Shown: positions 8,881 through 16,935, counted from the first letter of the stretch. The stretch is 64,000 nucleotides of DNA from Flavobacterium sp. 245 (GCF_004362055.1 NZ_SNXB01000012.1:106564-170563); one strand, 5' to 3'. Numbers and translations: made by a program. The notes: generated by a model not told the origin, from the sequence alone.

Positions 8881-8963
8881 ACTGCCCCCGAGTTCCGAGC
8901 CGGGGCAACCAGATTCGTTTGTTTAACAAACGGACATCTGGCCGACTGCAGGAACGGGGCAGT
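8881..8963. other. Candidate oriT: nested inverted repeats upstream of mobA
   Basis: Three nested inverted repeats share one centre. The outer arms are ACTGCCCC (8881-8888) with GGGGCAGT (8956-8963), extended inward by GTTCC/GGAAC. The middle arms are CCAGAT (8909-8914) with ATCTGG. The inner arms are CGTTTGTT and AACAAACG around a single central T. It lies 50 bp upstream of the mobA start in an intergenic region, the usual place for a transfer origin recognised by MobA/MobB. No nic site can be pointed to from sequence alone. Confidence 0.55.
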
Positions 8964-9054
8964 CTTACAGCAGCTGAATAACAATTATTATAGAAGCCAT
9001 TTTAATGCTGCTGACAACGAAATTATAAAAGGATCTCCAGTCCATCCCATCGGG

Positions 9055-9098
9055 TCCATATTTTGAACGGGGTGTTTTTAAAGCTTCTGCCTATCTTT
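9055..9098 (+). promoter_or_regulatory. Promoter with the shared 16-bp element motif
   Basis: CCATATTTTGAACGGG (9056-9071) is followed 26 nt after its TTG by TATCTTTG (9091-9098), a perfect -7 element. The motif and spacing repeat the promoter at 2926-2975. The 97-aa gene starts about 40 nt downstream. Confidence 0.6.
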
Positions 9099-9134
9099 GA
9101 ATGATTAAATTATTAATTTAAAAACGTGTGAACT

Positions 9135-9428
9135 ATGCTGACAGAAAATGATGCTGCCCAGGTTTTTGATACCATACTGAGTATCCCGGGCATGAATGAA
9201 ACGGTGAAGATTGATCTGAAGATTTCACGAAAAAATGTGCTGCTGCTCCACCATGTGATCGGGCGCGGACTTATTGAAAATCAAAGCTGCCCATCGGTGC
9301 TGCTGCAAAGAACCGGCGAGGAAAATATTGCCGAATTAAAACAGCTTTCAACTGATTGTCTGGCAAGGGCAGGCCTTACCGAACTCAATGAAAAACTTGC
9401 CGGCCTGGGTGCCGCAAAGAAACAGTAA
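9135..9428 (+). CDS. Hypothetical protein of the mobilization region
   Basis: This 97-aa soluble protein is not recognised. It is divergent from the mob operon and carries its own promoter with a motif shared with the recombinase operon. It is mostly helical with a regular VLLLHHVIGRGL segment around residues 35-46. A strong terminator follows within 15 bp, so it is a single-gene unit. Its GC content matches the mob genes. Co-regulation with the recombinase suggests a role in element maintenance or transfer, which is inference. Confidence 0.65.
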   Translation: MLTENDAAQVFDTILSIPGMNETVKIDLKISRKNVLLLHHVIGRGLIENQSCPSVLLQRTGEENIAELKQLSTDCLARAGLTELNEKLAGLGAAKKQ

Positions 9429-9440
9429 AAACAAAAAAAA

Positions 9441-9477
9441 AAAAACACCGTCAGCATGAAGCGCCGACGGTGTTTTT
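9441..9477. terminator. Bidirectional intrinsic terminator
   Basis: The stem ACACCGTC/GACGGTGT (extended by A/T pairs, 9442-9452 and 9465-9475) has a 12-13 nt loop, an A-run on the left and a T-run on the right. It ends the 97-aa gene and could also stop transcripts arriving from radC. Confidence 0.8.
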
Positions 9478-9604
9478 TATTTCGTATCAGGGTGCAGGCA
9501 TCAGGTTGAAGGTTACCACAATAAACAGCTAAAAGTTTTAATATACCTGCGACACTTTTACAGCATCACAACCTCTGCCTTACAGAGCAGCCACACCCCG
9601 GCTT

Positions 9605-9673
<69 letters not shown>

Positions 9674-9687
<14 letters not shown>

Positions 9688-10141
9688 CATCTGCAAAGGA
9701 ATAATAGTTTTCTGAAGTGACAATCACATGATCCAGCAGCGGAATGTCCAGCAGCTCTCCTGCCTGTTTAATCTTTCTGGTAATGCTTTTATCAGCTTCT
9801 GAAGGAATTGTTTTGCCAGAGGGATGATTGTGGCTGATGATGATGCCAACGGCACTGGCTTTCAGTGCAGCGGCAAACAGAAGTCTGATGTCAACAATAG
9901 TACCTGAGATGCCTCCTGAAGAAGCTTCATATATACCCAGTACTCTATTGGACTGGTTCAGCAGCAGCACTTTGAACTGCTCCAGAAATTCAATCTTGCC
10001 TGGATCCCAGCAGTCCTTCAAAAGTGCATAGGCACATCTGGAGGATGTAATAAGAGGTCTCTGGGAACTTTTTACTTTTGTTTTATAAATCAGATCAATT
10101 TCTGAAACGATTTTCCAATCGTTGTTTGCTGCAGTTTTCAT
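9674..10141 (-). CDS. radC: RadC-like JAB/MPN protein
   Basis: This 155-aa protein consists of a RadC-type JAB/MPN domain only, without the helix-hairpin-helix N-terminus of chromosomal RadC (about 220-230 aa). The metal-binding signature SHNHPSG...PSEAD (residues 103-117, with H104, H106 and D117) is complete. Short RadC proteins are common cargo of plasmids and integrative elements in Bacteroidetes. Their molecular role is unsettled; 'DNA repair protein' is a historical name. It is a single-gene unit with its own terminator. Confidence 0.9.
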
Positions 10142-10669
10142 GATGCTAAATATTTAAGATTAATTTTAGCACCGCCCGCGGGCAGAAGCAAGCAAGCGCA
10201 GAAAGCAACGCAATAAAGCAGGACGGATGTACTGCATTTATGGGGGAATTTTTTGCAGCGCCCCGCCGCGCTGTGCCCGAACTTTGTGATGGAATTAAAC
10301 GGTATTTACATCCCCCGTTGCACCTGTACCAGAAAGACTGAAAGGATCAGGATATAGAGTAAGGCAAACTGCTGCAGAGCCGGTGTAATAAATGTGAGTG
10401 TAAACTAACTGCAGACATCTGGTTAGGGGGCTGAACGGGAATTAAGCAGTACCAATAAACAGTAAACAAATAAAGGATAAAACCTTTGAGGCATTGCCTC
10501 ATGTGTTGTTTTAAAAACTACTTCTACAGCATATAATAGGGCATCTACCCGCCTGATTACCTGATAGCTATTTTATAAATGCAAATCATTATTCTGTAAA
10601 AAAATTGCTGCTATCCTTTTTACATTTGACAAAGGACAAACGAGTACAAGCACGGCAATACCGGCAAAC
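10142..10669. other. Long intergenic region upstream of radC and of the acidic-protein gene
   Basis: About 530 bp without a supported gene. The left half is GC-rich (GCGCCCCGCCGCGC near 10257) and the right half is AT-rich, so there is a composition change inside it. A -7-like TACATTTG occurs at 10621-10628, giving a start of transcription shortly before the acidic-protein gene. No convincing long hairpin or RNA gene was found. Confidence 0.5.
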
Positions 10670-10726
10670 TTGCTAAGAACACTATTTTTAAAAAACAAAA
10701 GCAATAATTTAATTAAAAAAAATGAA

Positions 10727-11095
10727 ATGAAAAATTCAGATACACCGGAAAATTACCCTCAGGATGACAGGAATTTTCAAAACGCAAACACAGACCCAAA
10801 AAGCAGTGATACGAACAACAATCCTTATGATTCAGAGAATCTGGACCATGAATCAGACAGCGCGTCCAAAGATATAACCGAGAAGGACATTGAAGCGGAC
10901 CTTATAGAAAATGATCCCTCAGAAGGGTTTGAAACTGATATTGATACCCAGAGCAGCGATGATGCTGAAAATGATTACTTTGAAACCATAGAGCCCGATC
11001 AGGATAATCCAGTCAAAAAGGAATTCGAAATTGGGCAGCTGGGAAATGAGGAGCTTAAAGAAGATGAACTTACCAGAGATGAGAAAGCTAATTGA
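10727..11095 (+). CDS. Highly acidic, disordered hypothetical protein
   Basis: This protein of about 122 aa (starting MKNSDTPENYPQ) is almost entirely Asp, Glu, Asn, Ser and Pro-rich, without hydrophobic core segments, so it is predicted to be disordered. An ATG 57 bp upstream (10670) would add 19 residues, but the ATG at 10727 preceded by an A-rich leader is the better start. Acidic small proteins in mobile elements can be DNA mimics (for example anti-restriction proteins), but the low complexity here allows no assignment. Confidence 0.6.
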   Translation: MKNSDTPENYPQDDRNFQNANTDPKSSDTNNNPYDSENLDHESDSASKDITEKDIEADLIENDPSEGFETDIDTQSSDDAENDYFETIEPDQDNPVKKEFEIGQLGNEELKEDELTRDEKAN

Positions 11096-11156
11096 TCACC
11101 TGGCAATATAAAACCCTCCCAGCGAAAATTTTAAGGTGCCCAGATTTGATGCCTGT

Positions 11157-11186
11157 AAAAAACCGTTATCATTAACGGCTTTTCTT
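11157..11186 (+). terminator. Probable terminator of the acidic-protein gene
   Basis: CCGTTA/TAACGG with a 4-nt loop (11163-11178) followed by CTTTTCTTA. The stem is short, so strength is uncertain. Confidence 0.5.
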
Positions 11187-11224
11187 ATAGGATCTTAGGA
11201 ATAAAACAGTTCCAGGCAGTATTT

Positions 11225-11327
11225 TAGCCCCGATTGATTCGCCAGTTCGCTTCGCTCGTGTGAAGTGGAAATCCTTTTGTGCCTGGGTGGGCACAAAAGA
11301 TTACAATGTATAGCGGGAAGATCTCCT
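11225..11327. repeat. Flavobacterium-type palindromic intergenic repeat
   Basis: The element begins TAGCCCCGATTGA, contains GTGAAGTGGAAATCC, then a perfect 10-bp hairpin CTTTTGTGCC/GGCACAAAAG (11274-11283 and 11290-11299), and ends ATAGCGGGAAGATCTCC. This order (AGCCCCGAT ... TCCTTTTGTGC ... GCACAAAAGAT ... ATAGCGGGA) is a dispersed intergenic repeat that I recall from many Flavobacteriia genomes. Only one copy is in this window, so the dispersion is from memory and not shown here. Confidence 0.6.
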
Positions 11328-11457
11328 GAAAATAATATTAAAAGTCCCTCTCACTGCTTTTTTAATATCAAATAGAAAATGAAAAGGGCCTCTTTCATTG
11401 AAAAGGGCGTTTTATTTGCAATGCTTTTTACAGGCTAATTAATTCAATTCGCTGCCT

Positions 11458-11706
11458 TTACTTGAAAATATATATGCTGTCCTCCAGCTGCTCTCTGGCA
11501 ATAAATGCAGTGATAAATTCACGGACTTCATTGTCAGTACCCGTCTCAATATCAAAAGAATTGATGTGAAATTCATCATCCTGATCCAGAATATGTATGA
11601 TCTCTGTGTAACCCTTTGAGATCAGACTTCCTTTTAATTTAATAATATTAGACTGCTGCCTGCCGTCCAGTTCTTTTCGAACCTTAAGCTTCATCCCCTT
11701 TTCCAT
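11458..11706 (-). CDS. Small hypothetical protein
   Basis: This 82-aa protein is not recognised. It has an alpha/beta pattern (KLKVRKELDG, GYTEIIHILDQDDEFHINSFDI, EVREFITAFIAREQLEDSIYIF) and no signal peptide. An alternative start is MKLKVRKEL, four codons in. It is isolated, with about 360 bp on its left (repeat element) and 330 bp on its right before xseB. The regular hydrophobic spacing supports a real folded protein. Confidence 0.6.
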   Translation of the reverse strand: MEKGMKLKVRKELDGRQQSNIIKLKGSLISKGYTEIIHILDQDDEFHINSFDIETGTDNEVREFITAFIAREQLEDSIYIFK

Positions 11707-11890
11707 TGCAATTAATTTAAATAATATAGATGCTGTTTGACATCAAATATAAAAATTATTTAATGATATCTAATTCAAGATTCAATAAAATATATTGATA
11801 CTTTCATTACCGATTCTAACGGGTATCAGCCTGTTATTACTGAAAGGAGCGGGCATTTTATCCTCATTAGTATTTGGAATAAAAGATGCA

Positions 11891-11922
11891 AAAAAAAGTC
11901 CCATTATATTCTAATGGGACTT
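11891..11922 (-). terminator. Terminator of the xseA-xseB operon
   Basis: The perfect 11-bp stem AAGTCCCATTA/TAATGGGACTT (11896-11906 and 11912-11922) is followed on the minus strand by a T-run. It lies 120 bp downstream of xseB. Confidence 0.8.
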
Positions 11923-12041
11923 ATAAAGTAAGAGGCATATATAAATTGAATATCAAAATTTTAATTTTAAGTATTCCTATTTATTCGGATTATACACCTT
12001 CATAATGAAGAAACCTTCTGCCTGGTATATACCTTCCTTAA

Positions 12042-12248
12042 TTAATTCTCAGGGTTCTCCATCCTGCTGATGATTTTATTAACCTCCGCTTCTGTATTTT
12101 TAAGTTTGGTTTGGCAGAACTCAATTAACTCTGACGCCCTTTTGACTTTTGAAGCCAACTGGTCAACTGATATTTCTTCACTTTCTATTTCTTTTGAAAT
12201 GGCTGTCAGCTCGGACTTTGCCGCCTCATAGGTCAGTTTTTCTTCCAT
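12042..12248 (-). CDS. xseB: Exodeoxyribonuclease VII small subunit
   Basis: This 68-aa protein has the XseB pattern LTYEAAKSELTAISKEIESEEISVDQL...VKRASELIEFCQTKL: a helical hairpin of the usual length. XseB subunits bind the coiled-coil of XseA to form the ATP-independent, metal-independent single-strand exonuclease. The start overlaps the end of xseA by 23 bp, so translation is coupled. An operon terminator lies downstream. Confidence 0.93.
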   Translation of the reverse strand: MEEKLTYEAAKSELTAISKEIESEEISVDQLASKVKRASELIEFCQTKLKNTEAEVNKIISRMENPEN

Positions 12249-13662
12249 TGTATTGTATTTTTTCTTTAACTGTGCTTTTAAGTTTTGCGTCTCTCAGTAT
12301 TACTTCGATCTCCTGCCCGGCCTCTATGCTTTCTGAGCTGCTGATAATTTTTTCATTTACCTTGACAATTGCATATCCTTTGCGTAGTATATTATGCGGG
12401 GACATCATCTGTATGCTTTTCTGGTGGTAATCCAAAGTAAGCTTCTCATGGCGAAGATACTCACTAGCCTCATTTTTTATGCTGTTTTTTATATTCACTA
12501 GCTCATTTTTATTCTGTTGTATCAGCATTTTAGGACTCTGCGCCAGCTGTTGTACAGCGAGGATAAGTGACTTTTGGTGTCCATAGAAAACTGCCCTGGA
12601 ATTGCTTGTAATCCGATGATTAGTTCGGGTAAGCTCTTCCCTATGCATTTGTATGAGCTCCTTTGTGTTACGAGAAATGTCGTTTTTGAGCTCGCTTAGT
12701 TCTTTATAATGGACAGGAAAACGCTGCTGTGATTTTATGATTATATTTTGCTGCAGCGAGAATATTTCAAGCTCAAAACTTCGGTTATGGGCAATGATGA
12801 ACTCAGCCGCCTTTGTTGGTGTTTTGGTATTCGTATGGGCCATCAGGTCCGTAATACTGACATTTTTCTGGTGCCCTATACCTGTTATAACCGGAATGGG
12901 AAACTTGGCCACTGCCCTTCCGATATTATAATTGTCAAAAATCAGAAAATCAGACTGTGAGCCGCCGCCCCTGTTAATCACAATGGCATCGTATGGGATT
13001 CCCGTATTATAGATTTCGATGAGTTTATTCAAGAATAGTTTTGCGTTGTTGTCTCCCTGCACAACGGTATAATAGTCATCAATCTGGAAAACATACCTAA
13101 AATTATTATGCTGCATCGTGTGGCGGAAGTCTTCGTTCCCTGCCGAGCTGCTCGAGGAGATTACAGCCACTCTCTGAATTACCGCTGGAAGCTCTAGCCG
13201 GCTGTTATAAGTGGAGTAGCCATCTCCTTCTTTTTGGATATAATCATTTTCTCTGACCAGGCGCTCAAGGGTAGCATTTCGTTGCTGCTCGAGTATTCCC
13301 AGCATAAAATTACTGTCGATATCCAAAACGCTTACAGACAAACCATATAAGGGATGGTAATCCACCCTCACCTGAACCAGGACATGAAGGTTGTTGGTAA
13401 AGGTTTGTCCTGTATTTTTTTCAAACTCCTCAATACAAACAGCTCCCCCTCCCCATGATTTGCCCATCATTTTGGCGGTGATCGCATTACCGTTCTGCGC
13501 CTTCTCCACCAGCTCAAAATAATGGATTTTTTTATCGGCTTTAAAGGAATGATTGGTGATATCGGCCAGTACCCAGAAACGCTGTCCTTCAAAACGCGAA
13601 CTAATCGTGTCATGAATCATATCGTTGAGCGCTGATAGTCTGATATACTGTTGGGGTTCCAT
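12226..13662 (-). CDS. xseA: Exodeoxyribonuclease VII large subunit
   Basis: This 478-aa catalytic subunit has an N-terminal OB-fold (about residues 1-110, FWVLADITNHSF...HYFELVEK), a nuclease domain with the conserved VINRGGGSQSDF (about 230-241) and ITGIGHQKNVSITDLMAHTNTKTPTKAAEF (about 262-292), then a long coiled coil (about 300-430) and a C-terminal segment with GYAIVK. It degrades single-stranded DNA to oligonucleotides in recombination and repair. It overlaps xseB. The gene pair lies beside an integrative element, so it may be either the chromosomal or an accessory copy; comparison with the rest of the genome would tell. Confidence 0.93.
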   Translation of the reverse strand: MEPQQYIRLSALNDMIHDTISSRFEGQRFWVLADITNHSFKADKKIHYFELVEKAQNGNAITAKMMGKSWGGGAVCIEEFEKNTGQTFTNNLHVLVQVRVDYHPLYGLSVSVLDIDSNFMLGILEQQRNATLERLVRENDYIQKEGDGYSTYNSRLELPAVIQRVAVISSSSSAGNEDFRHTMQHNNFRYVFQIDDYYTVVQGDNNAKLFLNKLIEIYNTGIPYDAIVINRGGGSQSDFLIFDNYNIGRAVAKFPIPVITGIGHQKNVSITDLMAHTNTKTPTKAAEFIIAHNRSFELEIFSLQQNIIIKSQQRFPVHYKELSELKNDISRNTKELIQMHREELTRTNHRITSNSRAVFYGHQKSLILAVQQLAQSPKMLIQQNKNELVNIKNSIKNEASEYLRHEKLTLDYHQKSIQMMSPHNILRKGYAIVKVNEKIISSSESIEAGQEIEVILRDAKLKSTVKEKIQYNGRKTDL

Positions 13663-13885
13663 TGATCAAGATTTCTTACCAAACAGCTAAGGTAATAATA
13701 TTAGCGCGGAATCTCAAAAAGGCTTAAAAAGGCAGTCCTCTTTTGAAGACAAACCTATACCAGATCCATTTGCCAGAAATCAATTTTCTGCTATAATTTT
13801 TTTTCATTAAAACAGATTATCTTTATTTTTGAGTTGCCTGCAAATGCAGAAATTTGCAATAAACCTACTTATTAAATCCTTAATA

Positions 13886-14581
13886 ATGAAAGAACATTTA
13901 GAAATGGAAAAACAGCTTGCCGCAAAGGAAGCTGTAAAGTTTATTAAAGACAATCAAATTGTGGGTTTGGGAACCGGTTCTACCGCTTATTATGCTATCG
14001 TAGAAATTGGCATATTGATAAGTAGAGGTCTAAAAATTAAAGCTGTACCTACATCTACTAAAACTTCAAACCTTGCAAAATCTTTAAACATTCCTATCAT
14101 CGATATAAATCAAGTCACTACAATTGACATTACTATCGACGGAACAGACGAATTCACCAATGATCTGGATCTGATAAAAGGAGGAGGTGGAGCATTATAT
14201 CAGGAAAAGATAGTTGCCTCAAAATCTAAAAAACTAATAATTATTGCTGACTCTTCAAAGAAAGTTGATATCCTAGGTAAATTTAAGCTTCCTATTGAAA
14301 TAGAGATAAACTCTTTTGATTATGTTTTAAAGCACATTATAGCTATAAATGGAGTCGGTGAAATTCGTTTGGCACCGACCGGCCCTTACACAACTGATCA
14401 GGGAAATTATATTATTGACGCTGATTTCGGACTGATAAACAATCCCATTGAGCTTTCCAAAAAACTTAGTCAGATAGAAGGGATAATCGGACATGGTTTA
14501 TTTATTAATTTGGCAGACAGAGTAATAATGGGTTACAACGACTCAACTATAACCTATATTCACAAATCGAGTTCACTATAA
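13886..14581 (+). CDS. rpiA: Ribose-5-phosphate isomerase A
   Basis: This protein of about 231 aa interconverts ribose 5-phosphate and ribulose 5-phosphate in the pentose phosphate pathway. Family motifs are VGLGTGSTAYYAI (phosphate loop), TIDGTDEF (with the catalytic Asp) and KGGGGALYQEKIVA, plus the C-terminal GNYIIDADFG. The reading frame is open from 13829, but a -7 element TATCTTTA at 13818-13825 places transcription start near 13832, and family length favours the ATG at 13886 (MKEHLEMEKQL) or 13904. It stands alone, with element genes on one side and a decayed region on the other. Confidence 0.92.
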   Translation: MKEHLEMEKQLAAKEAVKFIKDNQIVGLGTGSTAYYAIVEIGILISRGLKIKAVPTSTKTSNLAKSLNIPIIDINQVTTIDITIDGTDEFTNDLDLIKGGGGALYQEKIVASKSKKLIIIADSSKKVDILGKFKLPIEIEINSFDYVLKHIIAINGVGEIRLAPTGPYTTDQGNYIIDADFGLINNPIELSKKLSQIEGIIGHGLFINLADRVIMGYNDSTITYIHKSSSL

Positions 14582-14694
14582 TTTTTGCCTAAAAATCTGC
14601 AAATAGTTTACAAAGAAATTCCGCCAGCTTATTGGGCGCAAAAATATTCATGATTAAATGGACTATAAGTTAGAATGAACTCAAATGAATACTT

Positions 14695-14786
14695 TGAGTT
14701 TTGTGGCAGAATCGTGGCACATGGCGTTTTTGAATAATATAAATCCAGCAAAACCAATACCTAAGAAGTTTAGGTTCGAATTTATT
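14695..14786. repeat. Direct repeat, copy 1 (gene-end-like or att-like)
   Basis: The segment GTTTTGTGGCAGAATCGTGG, followed by CACA-GGC, TCCAGC, CTAAGAAGT and GTTCGAAT blocks, recurs at 20226-20314 in the same order and spacing (roughly three quarters identical by eye). The final GTTCGAAT resembles a tRNA T-loop. The two copies flank the bacteriocin/LytTR/AraC module of 14.7-20.3 kb in the same orientation. Confidence 0.65.
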
Positions 14787-14789
14787 AAA

Positions 14790-15128
14790 CTATTTACTAG
14801 AAATTAATTTTCTTCTATATAATGAACTTACAAGTATTAGAAAATTTTGTTTTTTCAAAAATGTTAAACTTATAGTCATTAAAAAGGGAGGCAAACCTCC
14901 CTTACTACTGTTTTTTTTCGATTCCTTTTTCTTTGCAAAATATAGTTCCCAAAAGCAACCTAATACAAGAAAAGAAAATGATATTAATGAAGATAATTGT
15001 ATATACAAATTTTTTTGGGGATTAATACCATCATTTAGAATTTTATATATCTGCATTCCTAACATGAGTAATCCAAAATATAGAATCACAATTAGTATTG
15101 TCCGTCTATTTTTTTTTACAAAATCCAT
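14790..15128 (-). CDS. Small two-helix membrane protein, possible immunity protein
   Basis: This 112-aa frame has two clear hydrophobic helices (about residues 10-29 and 44-63) followed by a lysine-rich tail. It lies directly downstream of a bacteriocin-like peptide on the same strand, the normal place for an immunity protein. The reading frame runs through a hairpin (14884-14903, followed by T on the minus strand) that looks like a terminator. One extra A in the eight-A tract (complement of 14911-14918) would end the protein as ...KKKESKKKQ just before that hairpin. The native protein is therefore probably about 75 aa, with a homopolymer frameshift or sequencing error. Immunity function is inference from position. 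Confidence 0.55.
   Translation of the reverse strand: MDFVKKNRRTILIVILYFGLLMLGMQIYKILNDGINPQKNLYIQLSSLISFSFLVLGCFWELYFAKKKESKKNSSKGGLPPFLMTISLTFLKKQNFLILVSSLYRRKLISSK
14881..14903 (-). terminator. Terminator-like hairpin of the bacteriocin-like unit
   Basis: AAGGGAGG and CCTCCCTT pair around a 4-nt loop and are followed by five T on the minus strand. It falls inside the open frame of the small membrane protein, which argues that the true stop lies before it. Confidence 0.6.
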
Positions 15129-15218
15129 ATCTAATGTTTTTTAATCAATTAATATTCAAAATTGTATTTATAAATTTAATCAATTATTCTATAAAAATTG
15201 GATCACGAGCCTCAGCTT

Positions 15219-15392
15219 CTAAAGTTCTGGCTTATTGGACGCACAGTCCTGTGCCAAAGCGATACTTCCATGGATAAATGACGCTGCAAAAAGACCAGCT
15301 CCTATTGGTCCTGCAACCAAAAATGCGCCGGCAAAAGTTAATCCAAGACCAACGGCTGACCATCCACATCCGTCTTCGGAAAAATTTTCCAT
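15219..15392 (-). CDS. Bacteriocin-like small peptide with interrupted leader
   Basis: This is a 57-aa frame from ATG 15392. It has a short polar leader-like start (MENFSEDGCGW), a glycine/alanine-rich hydrophobic core (GLGLTFAGAFLVAGPIGAGLFAASF) and a second cysteine near the end (AQDC), the composition of class II bacteriocins. An upstream ATG at 15415 reads only MKKLI-stop. If its six-A run (complement of 15407-15412) had seven A, the frames would join as MKKINLDQMENFSEDGCGW, a typical double-glycine-type leader (LDQMEN..). So the gene is frameshifted in a homopolymer, phase-variable, or mis-sequenced. A LytTR-type promoter with a perfect TACATTTG ends 63 bp upstream. No ABC exporter or modification gene is in the window. 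Confidence 0.7.
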   Translation of the reverse strand: MENFSEDGCGWSAVGLGLTFAGAFLVAGPIGAGLFAASFIHGSIALAQDCASNKPEL

Positions 15393-15477
15393 TTGATCTA
15401 GATTAATTTTTTCATTTTTTTATACCTAAAAGGTTTAAAAAACTAGAGGTCTAAAATTATACATTTTGCAAGTATTG

Positions 15478-15565
15478 CAAATGTAGTTTCATTGATATAG
15501 TATTCATATTGAAAAGTAGTTAACGGTCGAATTTAGATTTTAAAGTTAGATTTTAGAGGTTAACG
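15478..15565 (-). promoter_or_regulatory. LytTR-type promoter 1 (bacteriocin-like peptide)
   Basis: On the minus strand CGTTAA boxes start at 15565 and 15525 (a degenerate one lies between, 20 bp from each). The proximal box reads CGTTAACTACTT and is followed after 28 nt by the perfect -7 element TACATTTG (15485-15478). Expected transcription start is about 15471, about 56 nt before the leader ATG at 15415. Confidence 0.75.
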
Positions 15566-16086
15566 TAATAAAAAATCTTATTTAATTCATTACTATTTAT
15601 TTTTATGATAATATATCTAGATAGCTTTAAAGTATAATCGGTATAACAAAGATATGATCAGATTTTTTCAATTCTCTATATCATTAATCCCATTATTTTA
15701 ACACGTTACCTATTATGAACAGGAAGCATTCAAATATCTAATCAGATTATTGAAGATTACCGAGCGATTATAGTGTAAAACTCAGTGATGTTGACCATCT
15801 GTTTACAATTTAAAGTGACCACCCCATTACGGTGCAAAGTTAGCATCTCGATTTATTTCAAAAAACTACTTTTTTTTCATGTGTTAATTATTATTTCAAA
15901 TATAGATAAATAATTATCCCTTCGTTATGCTTTTTTTCATTCTCATTGATTCCCCATGTAGTTCAATCCTGTTTGTACCGCTCTTTAAGGGCTATACAAG
16001 TAAAATTATAGTAAAATGATAAACCAATGATTTCTTTCTTTAATCAGCATAACTGCTTGGTAATTTTAAAAATCCAGATAATTGTA
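15566..16086. other. Gap between promoter 1 and the LytTR gene
   Basis: About 520 bp without a supported gene, AT-rich, containing the possible insertion-sequence remnant at 15789-15846. No small peptide or RNA was recognised. Confidence 0.5.
15789..15846. mobile_element. Possible IS21-like terminal repeat remnant
   Basis: Two adjacent related units of about 25 bp, GTTGACCATCTGTTTACAAT and AGTGACCACCCCATTACGGT, each followed by a short T/C-AAAGT tail, resemble the multiple terminal repeats of IS21-family insertion sequences. No istA/istB frame is recognisable next to them. Low confidence. Confidence 0.25.
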
Positions 16087-16851
16087 TTATTCCCTAATTT
16101 TTAAAAATCGATTAAATTCTTCTTTTTTCCTTTTGGCAATGGGAAGTAATTTTCCATTTACTAATTGACAATAACTCCCATCTTTCTTTATTATCCTTGA
16201 AGTATACTTAATATTTATAATGTAGGATTTATGAATTCGAAAAAAACTCGCTGAATCCAAAACCCCTTCATAATGGATCAGGTTTTTATTCGATACGTGC
16301 TGTGTTCCATCAATTAGATAAAAAGTAGCATATTTACTATCTGACTCCACAAAAATGACATCTGAAACTTTAAATAATTCAATTTTATCTATAGAAACAA
16401 CTGCTAAATAATCTTTATTTCTTGATACATCAACCTGGGTTTTATCAACTTTATACTCATGCTTAAAATCAAAATAAGAATTCCATACAAGTTTCTGAAC
16501 TGCTTTGTTAATTGCTACAACGAGGTCTTCTAGAATAATTGGTTTTAATATATAATCGATCGCATTATATTTTATCGCCTTGATTGCATATTGCTCATGT
16601 GAACTAACAAAAATTAATTGTGCTTTATTTATTTCTATTTGATCCAGTACCTCAAAAACTTCATTTTCACGTAAACGGCTGTCTAAAAAAAGAATATCCG
16701 GATTATGATCATTAATTACTACAACTGCCTCCGAAATCGACATAGCTTGCGCGACAATTTCAATCTTAGGAAAATACTTTGATATAAAATGTTTCAATAG
16801 CAAAATATTGTTCATTTCGTCATCAACTATGACTGCTTTATAAATATTCAT
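16087..16851 (-). CDS. LytTR-family response regulator (orphan)
   Basis: This 254-aa protein has an N-terminal receiver domain (residues 1-120) with acidic pocket D10/D11, phospho-acceptor D57 (DILFLDSRL), the VSSHEQYA loop and YILKPI lysine. Its C-terminal LytTR DNA-binding domain (about 148-254) contains the typical KVSDVIFVESDSKYATFY, FFRIHKSYIIN and LPIAKRKKEEF. LytTR proteins (AgrA, PlnC, ComE) bind direct repeats about 21 bp apart. Eleven promoters with exactly that geometry lie in this window, the nearest 570 bp away. No histidine kinase gene is adjacent, so its sensor is unknown. A 40-aa frame lies just upstream on the same strand. Confidence 0.93.
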   Translation of the reverse strand: MNIYKAVIVDDEMNNILLLKHFISKYFPKIEIVAQAMSISEAVVVINDHNPDILFLDSRLRENEVFEVLDQIEINKAQLIFVSSHEQYAIKAIKYNAIDYILKPIILEDLVVAINKAVQKLVWNSYFDFKHEYKVDKTQVDVSRNKDYLAVVSIDKIELFKVSDVIFVESDSKYATFYLIDGTQHVSNKNLIHYEGVLDSASFFRIHKSYIINIKYTSRIIKKDGSYCQLVNGKLLPIAKRKKEEFNRFLKIRE

Positions 16852-16935
16852 AAAATGGGTGGTTTTAAATTATGGAATTTAAATTTTAACTTTTCATCTG
16901 CTAGGTTCACCTAAAACTTAGTGCTATTTTAAAAT

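Noticed and set aside
8676..8984. 102-aa minus-strand frame overlapping mobA
   Set aside because: It is a shadow of mobA in another frame and crosses the inverted-repeat region.
13829..13885. Upstream start for rpiA at 13829
   Set aside because: The -7 element at 13818-13825 would start transcription at or after this codon, and RpiA proteins do not have such an N-terminal extension.
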